Assembly (NCBI GenBank): GCA_030602885.1
Contig: JAUVYV010000009.1
Span: 25,950-89,949 of the forward strand
Direction: 5' to 3'
Length of the DNA stretch: 64,000 nucleotides
Source of the DNA: Phycisphaerales bacterium
Lineage (GTDB): Bacteria > Planctomycetota > Phycisphaerae > Sedimentisphaerales > Anaerobacaceae
Shown: positions 42,833 to 52,329 of the stretch, one piece after another
Layout: each line of letters opens with the position of its first letter
Numbering within the stretch: position 1 is the stretch's first letter
Translations under genes and position numbers: made by a program
Notes under the pieces: model-generated
The model's input: the letters and a program-made list of their open reading frames with translations, nothing else
What the model was told of the DNA's origin: nothing
Database searches by the model: none

Positions 42833-43489
42833 TCACCTCATGTGGACGACGATTTCAACCCTTCGGTTCTTTGCCTTGCCGCTGGTGCTCCTGTTCGAAG
42901 CAATGGGCCTGGCAGCGCCACAGCCGACCGCTCTGACCTTTTCATCGGGGATACCGCGTGCAATAAGGTATCTGGCAACAGTCAGCGCACGCTGAGCAGA
43001 GAGTTCCCAGTTGTCTTTCCATTTCGATTTCTTGATGGGGTCGGAGTCGGTGTGCCCAACCACGTCAATCTTCCTGTTGGCGTATCTCTGTCGCAAAACA
43101 GATCGTATATGGTCGAGTTCTGTGCTTGTTGCCTTTTTGAGGGCGGCCTTTCCGGAGTCGAAGAGTATGGCATTGGGCAGCGTAACGGTAATCGTCCCAG
43201 CGGCAGGGTCGAAAGCAACGTCGTAACCCTTACCGAATCCCGTTGCCTCGGCCGGGGTCTTCTTGCGCTCGGCAATCTGTTTCTGCAGTTCGGTGATTGT
43301 CTGCTGGTCCTTGGCCATCTGGTCCGTCAGTATGCCTTTCTCCGACCTTTCACGCTCCAGCAGCCCTTTCAGGTTCTGATGCTCAACATTGAGCGCTTCA
43401 TATTTCTTCTGCCAGTCGGTGCAGCCGGAAACAAACAACACGGAAATTATGCCAATCAGCACGATTGACTTCTTGGTAGCGGCTTGCAT
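42833..43489 (-). CDS. OmpA-family lipoprotein
   Basis: 218 aa. Lipoprotein signal with lipobox LFVSGC (Cys23), a coiled-coil region (about 28-75, KYEALNVEHQNLKGLLERE), then an OmpA C-terminal-like peptidoglycan-binding domain (ILFDSGKAALKKATSTELDH, VVGHTDSDPI, RNRRVEI-like end KAKNRRVEIVVHM). It should anchor the outer membrane or envelope to peptidoglycan. The mutated loop residues in this OmpA domain appear normal. It is followed by a clear terminator and preceded by the prepilin peptidase on the same strand with a 38-bp gap. Confidence 0.88.
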   Translation of the reverse strand: MQAATKKSIVLIGIISVLFVSGCTDWQKKYEALNVEHQNLKGLLERERSEKGILTDQMAKDQQTITELQKQIAERKKTPAEATGFGKGYDVAFDPAAGTITVTLPNAILFDSGKAALKKATSTELDHIRSVLRQRYANRKIDVVGHTDSDPIKKSKWKDNWELSAQRALTVARYLIARGIPDEKVRAVGCGAARPIASNRSTSGKAKNRRVEIVVHMR

Positions 43490-43527
43490 TCGATACCTCC
43501 TTTAAACAGAAATCCATTCTTATTTCT

Positions 43528-44715
43528 TTAAGGGTACAGTATTGAAATCAGGTATCTTAAAATCTCATCATGTAGAATGATACCAACAAGAATACCCAAT
43601 GACAAGAAAGGACCATAAGGAATTTGCCTTGTTTTTTTGAAAAACATCTGCATCCCCGCCCACGCTAAGCCAAAAAATGGCGCTACAAAAAACGCCACAA
43701 CGACAAAAACAGGCCCTACTATGGCCCCGGCGCCGCCCATCAGGTGCACATCGCCTAAGCCCATCGCCTCCTTGCCAAAGGCCAGTGTACCGAAGATGCG
43801 GGTCGCCCAGACCACCCCACAGCCCACAAAGTAACCCCACAGAGCACCCAGCAGCCCGGAAATCGGCGGTTTCTGCGAGAAATCGAGCCACCAATCGCCG
43901 ACAGTGGGAACGCCCCTGACAATCCAATAAGCGGCCACGGAACAGACTACAACAGGCAGCAGGAAAACGATTTCCCTGCAGACTTCCGCCCGGTCGTTGA
44001 GCTCCTGTACATCCTCGGCCTGAGCGGCTTTGTCCGCTGTGTCCTTAAGCTGCCTGAGGTCGTAACTCCTCTTTATTAGCCCTGTCGCCAACAGCAGGTT
44101 TGCTATTCCAAGGCCGATGGTGGCCCCGGCCGCCAATGAAGCGACTGTGGCCTCTCTTAAAAAAAGGTCTGTTGTGCTCGGCAAAAGGAAATATTGCCGA
44201 ATCACCGCAGGGTCAATGATATAGACTCCGACTGCCGAAGCTATCAGCCCGACACCTGTTACGAACCAGCATATCGAAAGAGGTATCACCCAAAGCTCCA
44301 TATCAATCGCCGAGGCCGCTATCAGAGCTGCCAGCAGGATGATAGAAACGAGATAGATTAGCCAGCCGCCGTCAATCGGCCCAATTCCCGCCCGCAGACC
44401 TGAGCGGAAATACAGGATGAACACCCCGACAAACATCAGGCCGGTAAGCAATTCGATTATGAAGTACCGTGGTGAGATTGGTGCTTTGCAATACCTGCAC
44501 TTTCTGCCTAAAACCAGCCACGAGACAAGTGGTATGTTGTCGAACCATTGGATGCGCTTGTTGCACGCCGGGCAGGCCGAAGGCGGTCTGACTATCGATT
44601 TTTCCCGCGGCAGGCGATAAATGACAACGTTCAGAAAGCTTCCGATACAGCAGCCAAACGCAAAGAGAAAAGCGAACCAAATCCAATCGGGTATTACCAC
44701 CGTGCATCCCTGCAT
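43528..44715 (-). CDS. Prepilin peptidase (type IV leader peptidase, A24 family)
   Basis: 395 aa. N-terminal methylase-like zinc region with CPACNKRIQWFDNIPLVSW and CRYCKAPISPRY (two CxxC pairs), followed by multiple membrane helices. The two aspartate sites of A24 peptidases are present: Asp in SAIDMELWVIPLS and Asp in GLGDVHLMGGAGA. An insertion of roughly 110 residues between them (about 195-305) includes a cytoplasmic-looking stretch (KDTADKAAQAEDVQELNDR), which is longer than in PilD. It cleaves and methylates type II secretion or type IV pilus prepilins. No pilin genes are nearby. Confidence 0.9.
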   Translation of the reverse strand: MQGCTVVIPDWIWFAFLFAFGCCIGSFLNVVIYRLPREKSIVRPPSACPACNKRIQWFDNIPLVSWLVLGRKCRYCKAPISPRYFIIELLTGLMFVGVFILYFRSGLRAGIGPIDGGWLIYLVSIILLAALIAASAIDMELWVIPLSICWFVTGVGLIASAVGVYIIDPAVIRQYFLLPSTTDLFLREATVASLAAGATIGLGIANLLLATGLIKRSYDLRQLKDTADKAAQAEDVQELNDRAEVCREIVFLLPVVVCSVAAYWIVRGVPTVGDWWLDFSQKPPISGLLGALWGYFVGCGVVWATRIFGTLAFGKEAMGLGDVHLMGGAGAIVGPVFVVVAFFVAPFFGLAWAGMQMFFKKTRQIPYGPFLSLGILVGIILHDEILRYLISILYP

Positions 44716-44769
44716 TTATTCATTCCTGGGCGATGAATGACAATCAAAAGCCAACATACTCAGTTGCTC

Positions 44770-45987
44770 CTACTTCTTCTTTTTTCGGCTGACCGCACCG
44801 GCTACCTTCATCGGCAGACCGAACAATCGTATGAAGCCCGTCGCATCGGTCGGGTTGTATTCGGCGCCCATCGTAAAGCTGGCTAAGCTCGTACTGTATA
44901 AGCTGTTCGGGCTCTTTACGCCGGCAGCAGTGCAGTGTCCCTTGAAAAGCTTGAGCCGCACCGAACCGCTGACGTTCTGCTGTGTGACGTTCACAAACGC
45001 ATCCAGCGCCTTGCGCAAAGTGCAGAACCACTGGCCGTAATAGACCAGCTCCGCATATTTCAGCGCGATGATTTGTTTGTAGTGCATCGTTTCGCGGTCG
45101 AGCGTCAGCGCCTCAAGGGCCTTATGCGCCGTCATAAGTATCGTCCCGCCGGGCGTCTCATATACCCCGCGCGATTTCATACCCACAAGGCGATTCTCCA
45201 CGATATCTACCTGCCCGACACCATGCTTGCCGCCTATCTTGTTGAGTGTCTCGATCAGCTTAACGCCGCCTATTCTCTTGCCGTTCAGCTTGACCGGCGT
45301 ACCCTGCTCGAACCCAATCTCCACGTAATCGGCTTTATTGGGCGTTTTCGAGAGCGGCCGCGATATCACAAACAGCTCGTCCTTCGGCTCATTGGCAGGG
45401 TCTTCGAGGTCTGCCCCTTCGTGGCTGATGTGCCACAGATTCCGGTCACGCGAATAAATCTTCTTCTTGCTCTGCTCAATGGGAATCTTGTGTTTTTTGG
45501 CGTAATCGACCGCCGCCTCTCTGCTGGTCAGGTCGAACTTCGGGTCCTTCCACGGTGCGATTATCTTCAGCGACGGGTCCAGCGCCATATACGTAAGCTC
45601 GAAACGCACCTGGTCGTTGCCTTTGCCGGTCGCTCCGTGTGCCACGCCGGTGGCGCCTTCCACATGGGCGACATCCACCTGATGCTTGGCAATCAAAGGC
45701 CGGGCGATACTCGTACCCAACAGATACCCGTTCTCATACACCGCCCCGCTTTTCAGCATAGGCCAAAGGTAATCCTCCACGAACTCTTTGCGCAGGTCCT
45801 TCACCACGCACTTGACCGCACCACTGGCCATCGCCTTTTTCTTTATACCGCTAAGCTCATCGCCCTGGCCTAATTCGGCCGCGAACGCAATCACATCGTA
45901 CCCGTACACCTCCTTCAGCCACGGCAGGATTACACTCGTATCCAGCCCGCCGCTATACGCCAACACGACCTTTTCAGATTTCGCCAT
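44770..45987 (-). CDS. argG: Argininosuccinate synthase
   Basis: Condenses citrulline and aspartate with ATP in arginine synthesis. 405 aa from the ATG at 45987, chosen because GAGG lies six bases upstream, whereas the upstream ATGs at 45993 and 46002 have no spacing for it. ATP P-loop-like [15 protein letters not shown], the [17 protein letters not shown] motif and the [18 protein letters not shown] segment are conserved. The protein ends in a basic run (SRKKKK). Stand-alone arginine gene here; other arg genes are not in the window, apart from the ArgA-like acetyltransferase. Confidence 0.95.
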   Translation of the reverse strand: MAKSEKVVLAYSGGLDTSVILPWLKEVYGYDVIAFAAELGQGDELSGIKKKAMASGAVKCVVKDLRKEFVEDYLWPMLKSGAVYENGYLLGTSIARPLIAKHQVDVAHVEGATGVAHGATGKGNDQVRFELTYMALDPSLKIIAPWKDPKFDLTSREAAVDYAKKHKIPIEQSKKKIYSRDRNLWHISHEGADLEDPANEPKDELFVISRPLSKTPNKADYVEIGFEQGTPVKLNGKRIGGVKLIETLNKIGGKHGVGQVDIVENRLVGMKSRGVYETPGGTILMTAHKALEALTLDRETMHYKQIIALKYAELVYYGQWFCTLRKALDAFVNVTQQNVSGSVRLKLFKGHCTAAGVKSPNSLYSTSLASFTMGAEYNPTDATGFIRLFGLPMKVAGAVSRKKKK

Positions 45988-46085
45988 TTTCATCCTCAGC
46001 AATTCAGTCTGGTTTCGACACGCGGATTATATGGGACAGCGACAAGAAAAACAACAGCACGCCCGCAACGATCCGATATTTGGCC

Positions 46086-46490
46086 TTAGAACAAACCGCT
46101 TGTTTCTGACTCAAGCCCCAAAGCGCTGCGTGCTGCCTGTCGAAACCGTCTGCCTCGCTTCTTGGCGTCAGTCGCCGCCGATTTGTCAGCCGACTCGCCG
46201 GGGTAGCGAAAACTCACTGCAAAGTCGGACAGGTAAGCAAGGTCTTCGCGGAATTTCTCCCACACCAGTTCAACAGCAAGCGCCTGATCAAGCAGAGCAA
46301 CAAGGTCATGCACTTTGCCAAAGGCAGCATCTGCTTCACATAAGCGGGCCTTGAGATATTTCTTTGCGCACTGCTGAGCATGAAAGCATACGGCATCATA
46401 GTTGGGATTCTTCCTTACGCGAGACTCACGCTCCATTGTAGCGAAATCCGCCTCTGCCTTGTCAACCCACTCAGCCGTTATCGGCTTCAT
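46086..46490 (-). CDS. HEPN-domain protein (toxin-like, non-RX4HXY subgroup)
   Basis: 134 aa from the ATG at 46490, overlapping the upstream MNT gene by 20 bases. HEPN signature elements: AEWVDKAEADFATMERES, CFHAQQCAKKYLKARL, the KVHDLVALLDQAL segment and YLSDFAVSFRYPGESAD. This subgroup pairs with MNT proteins but lacks the RX4HXY RNase motif of HepT, so its toxic activity is uncertain. It is the intact counterpart of the broken gene at 31.06-31.27 kb. Confidence 0.85.
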   Translation of the reverse strand: MKPITAEWVDKAEADFATMERESRVRKNPNYDAVCFHAQQCAKKYLKARLCEADAAFGKVHDLVALLDQALAVELVWEKFREDLAYLSDFAVSFRYPGESADKSAATDAKKRGRRFRQAARSALGLESETSGLF

Positions 46491-46791
46491 ACAGCACCTT
46501 GCCCTGCTCAAGAATATCGCGGATAAAATTGTCGCCCATGTCCAGTCGTTGGCGTACCTTCTCAGGTGTCCGCACCAGCAAATCCACAGGAAAACCCGGC
46601 CTCAGTTTGAGTCGGATTTCCACCGATTTATCGACGCTTCTGCCCTTGAAGGGAATGACCACAAGCAGATCGACATCGGAATCTTCGCCGGCCTTGCCTT
46701 CGGCGTACGAGCCGAAAAGAACCACCTTCTCAGCCCCGAACTCATCGCCGATCCGCCGACCAAAACGCTCTATTTCGTTTATCGCCACCAT
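46471..46791 (-). CDS. Minimal nucleotidyltransferase (MNT), antitoxin-like
   Basis: 106 aa. The GSX10DXD signature is intact (GSYAEGKAGEDSDVDLLVV), with a third acidic strand PVDLLVRTPEKV. It sits directly upstream of a HEPN-domain gene with overlapping ends, the usual arrangement. Together they form the third HEPN/MNT module of the window. Confidence 0.88.
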   Translation of the reverse strand: MVAINEIERFGRRIGDEFGAEKVVLFGSYAEGKAGEDSDVDLLVVIPFKGRSVDKSVEIRLKLRPGFPVDLLVRTPEKVRQRLDMGDNFIRDILEQGKVLYEADNG

Positions 46792-47035
46792 TGTAATTCA
46801 AATATACCAATAATCATCCCTGCTCGGCAACAACTAAATCAGATACAGGTGCTAACTCCAGTTACAAACATAGGAGCTTGGGACTTCATCAATGCTCACA
46901 AAGATGTCCTTGTCAGGAAACGCTGCTTCGGCCAAATCAAAATGAGATAATGATTCCGAGCAAAACCTTTTAGTCTTTCAGTCGCGATTGACTGAAACAC
47001 ACTCTTGTCAATTATGAGCCTTTCAGGTAATGCAC

Positions 47036-48607
47036 TCATTTCTGTAGATAAGTTAGGATGGTTTTACGCATAAATTCCACATCCGGACTTCGCCCGGTGA
47101 AGAGCTTGAACTGCGCCGCGGCCTGGTTGATGAACATATCCAACCCCGATATGGTCTTTGCGCCGGCTGCTTTGGCCTGCTTGAGAAGCAGCGTCTCAGC
47201 AGGGTTGTAAACAGTATCAAACACAGCCATATCCTGTTTCAGCACCTCTGTCGAAACAGGCGAGACATCAACGTTCGGGTGCATACCGATACTCGTGCAG
47301 TTTATCAGCAGCTTTGCGTCGAGATCCGGCAAATGGTCCAGCCCGGCATAGTCACAGGCGAACTCTGCGGCGAGTTTCTCCGCCTTTGCGACGGTTCGGT
47401 TGTAGATTTTAATTTTGGCGCCGATGTCGCTTAGTCCTGCGACGATTGCGCGTGCCACCCCCCCTGCCCCGACGACGGCAACGGGCAGTTCCTTGAGGCC
47501 GCTTTGCCGGATGCCGAGTGCCGAGCTAATTGCATCGAGGGCGCCGGCGTAGTCGGTGTTGTAGGCGGTGATTCGTCGCTCGTCGCTCGTCGCTCGCGGC
47601 TCGAATACAATCGTGTTGACCGCGCCGATTTTCTCAGCCAACGACTCTACGAAACCGCCCTTCTGCCTGACGTACTCAAGGGCATTTCGCTTATGCGGTA
47701 TGGTGATGCTAAACCCCCGAAAACCCAGCCAGGGCCTTGATAGACAGTTATCAACGAACACACTGAAATCCGCCCGATCCCCTTCCATCAGCAAAGGCAG
47801 GTAAAGCTTGTTCAATTTCGCATCTGCGAAACATGCGTTGTGGATAGCCGGACTTAGCGAATGCGCGATGGGTGAACCGATGACACCATACAGCTCGGTA
47901 TCAGTCTTTATTGCGTCCCATCGATAAAGATTCTTCAGCTCCTTGATAGTCAACTGCCCCGGCGCCGTCGCCGTGTCCTCGTCGATACTCGCAAAGGTAA
48001 GAAACGCACCGAGCTTCTTCGCAAGGATTCTGCTGATAAGCCCCGCCTGGCCCATACAAAAAACAATCAAATCACCTCTCCCGCGGCCAAGCAAATCAAA
48101 CGCCTCGAAACAATCGTTTATATGGTTCGCCGTATAGACTAACTTGATGACATCCGCCCTCTGCTGGCCAATCTCCTGGCGAAGCGCCTCCAGACCGCTG
48201 CTGAACGGCCCGTCGAAACTGTGGGCCGAGAGCATGAGCTTGACGTTGGGGTTATCTGCAACGGCCGTGTCCAACTTCGCGTTTGCCTCCGTGCTCAGGT
48301 AACTCTCCCACTCACAATCGATGAAATCCGCACCGCTGTTGCACGCCAGCTCCAGCACGTCGCTCCGCAATTCGAGGGGCCAGTCGTTTGCACCCCCCCG
48401 CTGCTTGTCCCTGCACGTGACGATAATCGCCACACCCGCCGCGGCCTTTGTCTCGGCAATCAGCTGTTCAACCAGATCGACGCTCAGACCCTCAAGGTAA
48501 TCCATGCGCAGCTCAAGTATTTGCGCACCGGCGGCGAGTGCAGCCTTGACCTGCTGCTTGGCCTGTTCCAGATTTCTTGCGGCAATGGGAACGGCTAAAT
48601 AAGTCAT
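47036..48607 (-). CDS. aroDE: Bifunctional type I 3-dehydroquinate dehydratase / shikimate dehydrogenase
   Basis: Fusion catalysing two consecutive shikimate-pathway steps, 523 aa. Residues 1-235: type I dehydroquinase with LELRMDYLEG, catalytic His129 (SAHSFDG) and Schiff-base Lys155 (ADVIKLVYTA). Residues 238-523: shikimate dehydrogenase with GSPIAHSLSPAIHN, Lys306 (TIPHK), Asp352 (NTDYAGAL) and a dinucleotide-binding loop VVGAGGVARAI. Residues 336-346 (EPRATSDERRI) are an in-frame repeat insertion where homologues have a short turn. It is transcribed divergently from the ADH synthase/DHQ synthase II genes that supply its substrate. The same fusion is known from plants, chlamydiae and planctomycetes. 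Confidence 0.93.
   Translation of the reverse strand: MTYLAVPIAARNLEQAKQQVKAALAAGAQILELRMDYLEGLSVDLVEQLIAETKAAAGVAIIVTCRDKQRGGANDWPLELRSDVLELACNSGADFIDCEWESYLSTEANAKLDTAVADNPNVKLMLSAHSFDGPFSSGLEALRQEIGQQRADVIKLVYTANHINDCFEAFDLLGRGRGDLIVFCMGQAGLISRILAKKLGAFLTFASIDEDTATAPGQLTIKELKNLYRWDAIKTDTELYGVIGSPIAHSLSPAIHNACFADAKLNKLYLPLLMEGDRADFSVFVDNCLSRPWLGFRGFSITIPHKRNALEYVRQKGGFVESLAEKIGAVNTIVFEPRATSDERRITAYNTDYAGALDAISSALGIRQSGLKELPVAVVGAGGVARAIVAGLSDIGAKIKIYNRTVAKAEKLAAEFACDYAGLDHLPDLDAKLLINCTSIGMHPNVDVSPVSTEVLKQDMAVFDTVYNPAETLLLKQAKAAGAKTISGLDMFINQAAAQFKLFTGRSPDVEFMRKTILTYLQK
47570..47602. repeat. Heptamer repeat inside aroDE
   Basis: Three GAGCGAC heptamers (minus strand) plus a diverged copy encode the EPRATSDERR insertion. 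Related to the CTCGTGACTCGTGGCTCGT-like DNA at 3.58 kb and the tRNA spacer at 59.66 kb. Confidence 0.65.
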
Positions 48608-48650
48608 CTTGTTACTCGCATCTGATTTACATTAAGTGATACCGCCCTGT

Positions 48651-48679
48651 ATGATAGGCGATAGAGGCCAATGTTGCAA
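48651..48679 (-). promoter_or_regulatory. Promoter for aroDE
   Basis: Minus strand TTGCAA (48679-48674), 17 bp, TATCAT (48656-48651), ending about 43 bp upstream of the aroDE ATG at 48607. Confidence 0.5.
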
Positions 48680-48715
48680 CGAGGCATAGATAATTGTGCC
48701 GGCGGGGTTTTTTGC

Positions 48716-48743
48716 TTGCGTTTCGAGCCCTGTTCGCTAAATT
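48716..48743 (+). promoter_or_regulatory. Possible promoter for the ADH synthase operon
   Basis: TTGCGT (48716-48721), 16 bp, TAAATT (48738-48743), 30 bp before the start codon. Weak -10; listed as tentative partner of the divergent aroDE promoter. Confidence 0.35.
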
Positions 48744-48773
48744 TACAGGGGAATTCTGTTTGGAGATATGGCA

Positions 48774-49568
48774 ATGATAGGAAAAAAGATTCGGCTGGAA
48801 AGAATAATAGACCGCAACAGCGGTAAAACCGTCATCATTCCTATGGACCACGGCGTCACCGTCGGGCCCATAGCGGGTCTCGAAGACATGCGCGAAACCA
48901 TCGGCAAGGTCGTTCGCGGCGGGGCAAATGCCATCTTGATGCATAAGGGGATAGTGCAGGCCGGACACAGAGGCACTGGCAGAGATGTCGGCCTGATAAT
49001 CCATCTTTCCGGCGGAACCTCGCTTAGTCCCGACCCGAACGCAAAGGAGCTGGTCTGTACCGTCGCCGAAGCAATCAAATTGGGGGCCGATGCCGTCTCG
49101 GTGCATATCAACCTGGGAGCCGAGACGGATAAGGAAATGCTCGGGCAGCTTGGCGCGGTGAGCGAGAGGTGTCTCGAATGGCAGATGCCGCTCGTGGCGA
49201 TGATGTACACGCGCGGCCCGAAAATCAAGAACGAATACGATGTCGCCAACGTCAAGCATGCCGCCAGAGTCGGCGCTGAGTTAGGCGCAGATATTGTGAA
49301 GGTAGTCTATACCGGCAGTGTGGATAGTTTCCGCGAGGTAGTTGAAGGCTGTCCAGTGCCGGTGGTTATAGCCGGCGGGGAGAAGATGGACAGCGACAAG
49401 GATATATTCGAAATGGTTGAAGGTGCACTGAAGGCCGGTGCTGCGGGTGTATCGATTGGCCGAAACGCATTTCAGCACAAAAACCCGGAAAAAATCATAC
49501 AGGCCCTCTGCAAAATGGTCCACGAAGGCGCAAGTGTACAGGATGCAACTGCTGCCTTGAAGGACTGA
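48774..49568 (+). CDS. 2-amino-3,7-dideoxy-D-threo-hept-6-ulosonate synthase (ADH synthase), DhnA/class I aldolase family
   Basis: 264 aa from the ATG at 48774 (GGAG eight bases upstream; an ATG at 48768 is too close to it). Class I aldolase-like fold: [32 protein letters not shown], and the Schiff-base Lys in [12 protein letters not shown]. In methanogens this enzyme, characterised as MJ0400, makes the precursor that DHQ synthase II turns into 3-dehydroquinate. Here it lies 24 bp before exactly that gene, and opposite aroDE, so the archaeal-type route to dehydroquinate is likely. Annotation as fructose-bisphosphate aldolase is possible by family name, but the context favours ADH synthase. 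Confidence 0.88.
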   Translation: MIGKKIRLERIIDRNSGKTVIIPMDHGVTVGPIAGLEDMRETIGKVVRGGANAILMHKGIVQAGHRGTGRDVGLIIHLSGGTSLSPDPNAKELVCTVAEAIKLGADAVSVHINLGAETDKEMLGQLGAVSERCLEWQMPLVAMMYTRGPKIKNEYDVANVKHAARVGAELGADIVKVVYTGSVDSFREVVEGCPVPVVIAGGEKMDSDKDIFEMVEGALKAGAAGVSIGRNAFQHKNPEKIIQALCKMVHEGASVQDATAALKD

Positions 49569-49592
49569 GACCGCAAACAAAAAGGAATAAGA

Positions 49593-50588
49593 ATGAAGAA
49601 ACTTTGGGTAAATGCTGTCCCCTACAACAAGGATGTCGTGATAGCAGCGCTCGAGAGCGGGGCTGAGGCGGTGGTCCTGCCTGATGGCAAGAGTGAGACA
49701 GTACGCCAATTCGGCAAAATCAAGACTGTCGAAAAAACCGGCGACATCAGGCCGGGCGTCGATGTGGAGTTTATCGATATCGCAGGAAAAGGCGACGAGG
49801 ACAAGGCCGCCGCAGTACCCACCGACAGAATCGTCGTCCTGCGAATGCTCGACTGGACCATTATTCCCATCGAAAACCTGCTGGCGCGGCGAGGCAGGAA
49901 CATTATGGTGCAGGTTGCCAACAGCGACCAGGCCAGGTTGATGGTGGAGATATTAGAGAAAGGCGTTGACGGGGTCGTCCTCAGCACAACCGACATCAAC
50001 GAGATAAAAAAGACCGCTGAGCTAATTACAGGCATCGCCGAAAAGGTCGAGCTTGTCACCGCAACGATAACGGCAACAAAACAGTTGGGAATGGGCGACC
50101 GAAGCTGTCTCGATACCTGCACCCAGATGGGCCTGGGTGAAGGGATGCTCATCGGCAATACGGCATCGGGGTTTTTCCTGGTGCATTCGGAGTCGATAGA
50201 CAACCCGTATGTAGCATCTCGGCCTTTCAGAGTAAATGCAGGAGCGGTGCACGCATATACGTTAACGCCCGACGGCAAAACAAAATATCTTGCCGACCTC
50301 AAGGCCGGCGATGAGGTCATGGTGGTCAACTATCAGGGCAAAAGCCAGGTCGCCTATCTCGGCAGAAACAAAATCGAGAAACGCCCGATGATGCTCATCG
50401 AAGCCCAAGCCGAAGGTGCGGCGGTAAGTCTTGTGATGCAGAACGCCGAGACAATTCGGCTGGTTGACCCCGATGGCAACGCCATTTCGGTTACAAAACT
50501 CAAACCAGCCGACAAAGTTCTTGCGCATATCGAAAAGGCAGGCAGACATTTTGGAATGCAGGTGGATGAGACGTTGATTGAAAGGTGA
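49593..50588 (+). CDS. 3-dehydroquinate synthase II (archaeal-type)
   Basis: 331-aa DHQ synthase II (MJ1249 family), unrelated to the AroB of most bacteria. It makes 3-dehydroquinate by oxidative deamination and cyclisation of the ADH synthase product. The N terminus [20 protein letters not shown], the [20 protein letters not shown] motif and [20 protein letters not shown] are characteristic. It is 24 bp after ADH synthase and three bases before an MgtC-like gene. With aroDE on the other strand the locus provides dehydroquinate to shikimate. A classical aroF/aroB pair is not in this window. Confidence 0.93.
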   Translation: MKKLWVNAVPYNKDVVIAALESGAEAVVLPDGKSETVRQFGKIKTVEKTGDIRPGVDVEFIDIAGKGDEDKAAAVPTDRIVVLRMLDWTIIPIENLLARRGRNIMVQVANSDQARLMVEILEKGVDGVVLSTTDINEIKKTAELITGIAEKVELVTATITATKQLGMGDRSCLDTCTQMGLGEGMLIGNTASGFFLVHSESIDNPYVASRPFRVNAGAVHAYTLTPDGKTKYLADLKAGDEVMVVNYQGKSQVAYLGRNKIEKRPMMLIEAQAEGAAVSLVMQNAETIRLVDPDGNAISVTKLKPADKVLAHIEKAGRHFGMQVDETLIER

Positions 50589-50591
50589 GCT

Positions 50592-51071
50592 ATGTCCTGG
50601 CCGATTGACACAATCAGTATCGTTTTGGCAATTGTATATGGTTCGGTAATCGGGTTTGAGCGGGAGCTGAGCGGCAAGGTCGCGGGGCTGCGCACCAACG
50701 CGCTGATATGTCTCGGTGCGGCGGTGTTCACTATAATATCGAAAGAAATGAGCGGTGGGCAGGACTCGGTTACAAGGATAGCGGCTCAGATAGTAACGGG
50801 CGTCGGTTTTATCGGGGCCGGTGCCATAATTCGCGACAGAGGCGGCGTTCACGGACTAACTACTGCTGCGACAATATGGCTGGTGGCAAGCATTGGGATG
50901 GCCTGCGGGGCAAGATACTACTGGCTGGCGACTGTTTCAACTGTTCTTGCGCTTGTGGTGCTGTTCGGGTTAAAACGCCTGGAGAGAGTTATTGCCGGAA
51001 TGGCTGGGACAGAAGAACGAAAGCATAAAATCGTCGAGCCCGGCAGCGGCGATAAGGGCCTATCCGAATAA
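50592..51071 (+). CDS. MgtC/SapB family membrane protein
   Basis: 159 aa with four or five hydrophobic segments. The MgtC signature is clear: GSVIGFERELSGKVAGLRTN, QIVTGVGFIGAGAIIRDRGG, VHGLTTAATIWLVASIGMA. MgtC proteins are regulators or transport-associated proteins at the inner membrane, linked to magnesium limitation and virulence in pathogens; the role in free-living bacteria is unclear. It starts three bases after the DHQ synthase II stop and is probably cotranscribed with the aromatic genes, with no obvious functional link. Confidence 0.88.
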   Translation: MSWPIDTISIVLAIVYGSVIGFERELSGKVAGLRTNALICLGAAVFTIISKEMSGGQDSVTRIAAQIVTGVGFIGAGAIIRDRGGVHGLTTAATIWLVASIGMACGARYYWLATVSTVLALVVLFGLKRLERVIAGMAGTEERKHKIVEPGSGDKGLSE

Positions 51072-51300
51072 CCGGGTTGTTATGAGGCCGAGCGAAAAGT
51101 TCGAGGCCAAGGCGGCAGGGGCAAAATTGCCGCAGGCGTAGCCAAAGCTACGTCGAGGACGATTTTGGCCCGACAACGCAGGCATCGGGCTTTGCTCACA
51201 GGCCGTAATAGAGCCGGTTTCAGGATAGGTTCTAAGGAAGGTGAAATCGGCCAATAGTAAACGCCCTTAGCTGCCGAAGGCCGCAAGCTGAGGAAAAATT
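51072..51300. other. Intergenic DNA with repeat-like inverted sequences
   Basis: No gene seen. The stretch 51085-51200 contains several GC-rich mutually complementary pieces (for example GCCAAAGCTACG opposite CGATTTTGGC, and GGCAGGGGCAAAATTGCCG), reading like a dispersed structured repeat. The last 50 bases lead into the DUF4380 gene; an AGGAAAAATT stretch precedes its ATG. Confidence 0.4.
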
Positions 51301-52302
51301 ATGAAAAGAGCATTGTTTGGCGCTGCGCTTGTCACCTGGATTTGTGTTCTGCCAACGGCAATTGGGCAAAATACCGGAAAGACAGGTGCCGCCTTCGTGG
51401 ATTACTGCGGATACTCCAACTGCATAAGACTTGAAAATGACAACACACGGGTAATTCTGTCCCCGCATTGCGGCGGGCGCGTCCTCGAATACTCCCTCAA
51501 CGGCAAAAATTCTCTGTACATAAATCCCAACCAGAACGGCTGGGTTTATCACCCGGGAAAAGAAACGATTGACCCGAGCGGAGGAAGACTCGATATCGGG
51601 CCCGAAAAAACGATACCCGCCCATCCGAACCTCTGGCTTGGTAAGTGGGCCGCGGAGATTACCGGCCCGCGAGCTGCACGGATGATAAGCTGCATGGACT
51701 CAGATACAGGGACACAGCTCACCAGAGAATTCACGCTCGACGAATCCTCTTCGAAACTCACGGTGACACAGACAATCAAGAACATATCGAAAGAGACGAA
51801 GCACTTCTGTCACTGGAGCAGGACACTTGCCGTGGGCGGCGGTATTTGCATTATTCCACTCACGCCAAACAGCAGGTTTCCCAACAACTACATAATGTAT
51901 GAATCTGGTTCGTTCATTAACTACCAGCCCCGGGACCCGAACATCCTCGTAAGCGATGATTACATAAAGATACTGGGGACGCCCAGGTTTCCGAAACTGG
52001 GCATGGACTCATATGCCGGCTGGCTCTGCTATCTTACACGCGACGACCTGATGTTTGTCAAGCGATTCGAGACTTATCCTGACCGCGTTTACAATGAGAT
52101 AGCGGGCCTGACGATATCAATCTGGTACTACAAGGACGTTATGTGCGAGCTTGAGCCGATAGGCCCCCGTGAGGACATCCAGCCGGAACAGTCCGTCTCG
52201 TTTACCGAGCAATGGTGGCTCATCCCATACGAGTTTCCGAAAAAGCCGGCCGATATCAATCCGCAGCAGGTGGCACAAGCGGTGCAAAAGTACACGCATT
52301 GA
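51301..52302 (+). CDS. Secreted DUF4380 domain protein
   Basis: 333 aa. Signal peptide MKRALFGAALVTWICVLPTAIGQ. The body is a beta-rich DUF4380 domain resembling the galactose-mutarotase/glycoside-hydrolase beta-sandwich superfamily (IRLENDNTRVILSPHCGGRV, EYSLNGKNSLYINPNQNG, TEQWWLIPYEFP). The family often sits near glycan-degradation genes in Planctomycetes and Bacteroidetes, but its activity is not established. It precedes a symporter gene by 27 bp on the same strand. Confidence 0.75.
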   Translation: MKRALFGAALVTWICVLPTAIGQNTGKTGAAFVDYCGYSNCIRLENDNTRVILSPHCGGRVLEYSLNGKNSLYINPNQNGWVYHPGKETIDPSGGRLDIGPEKTIPAHPNLWLGKWAAEITGPRAARMISCMDSDTGTQLTREFTLDESSSKLTVTQTIKNISKETKHFCHWSRTLAVGGGICIIPLTPNSRFPNNYIMYESGSFINYQPRDPNILVSDDYIKILGTPRFPKLGMDSYAGWLCYLTRDDLMFVKRFETYPDRVYNEIAGLTISIWYYKDVMCELEPIGPREDIQPEQSVSFTEQWWLIPYEFPKKPADINPQQVAQAVQKYTH

Positions 52303-52329
52303 TCTACGCCCGGAAATCAGGAGGATGCT

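Noticed and set aside
44935..45873. 312-aa plus-strand open frame
   Set aside because: Antisense to argG.
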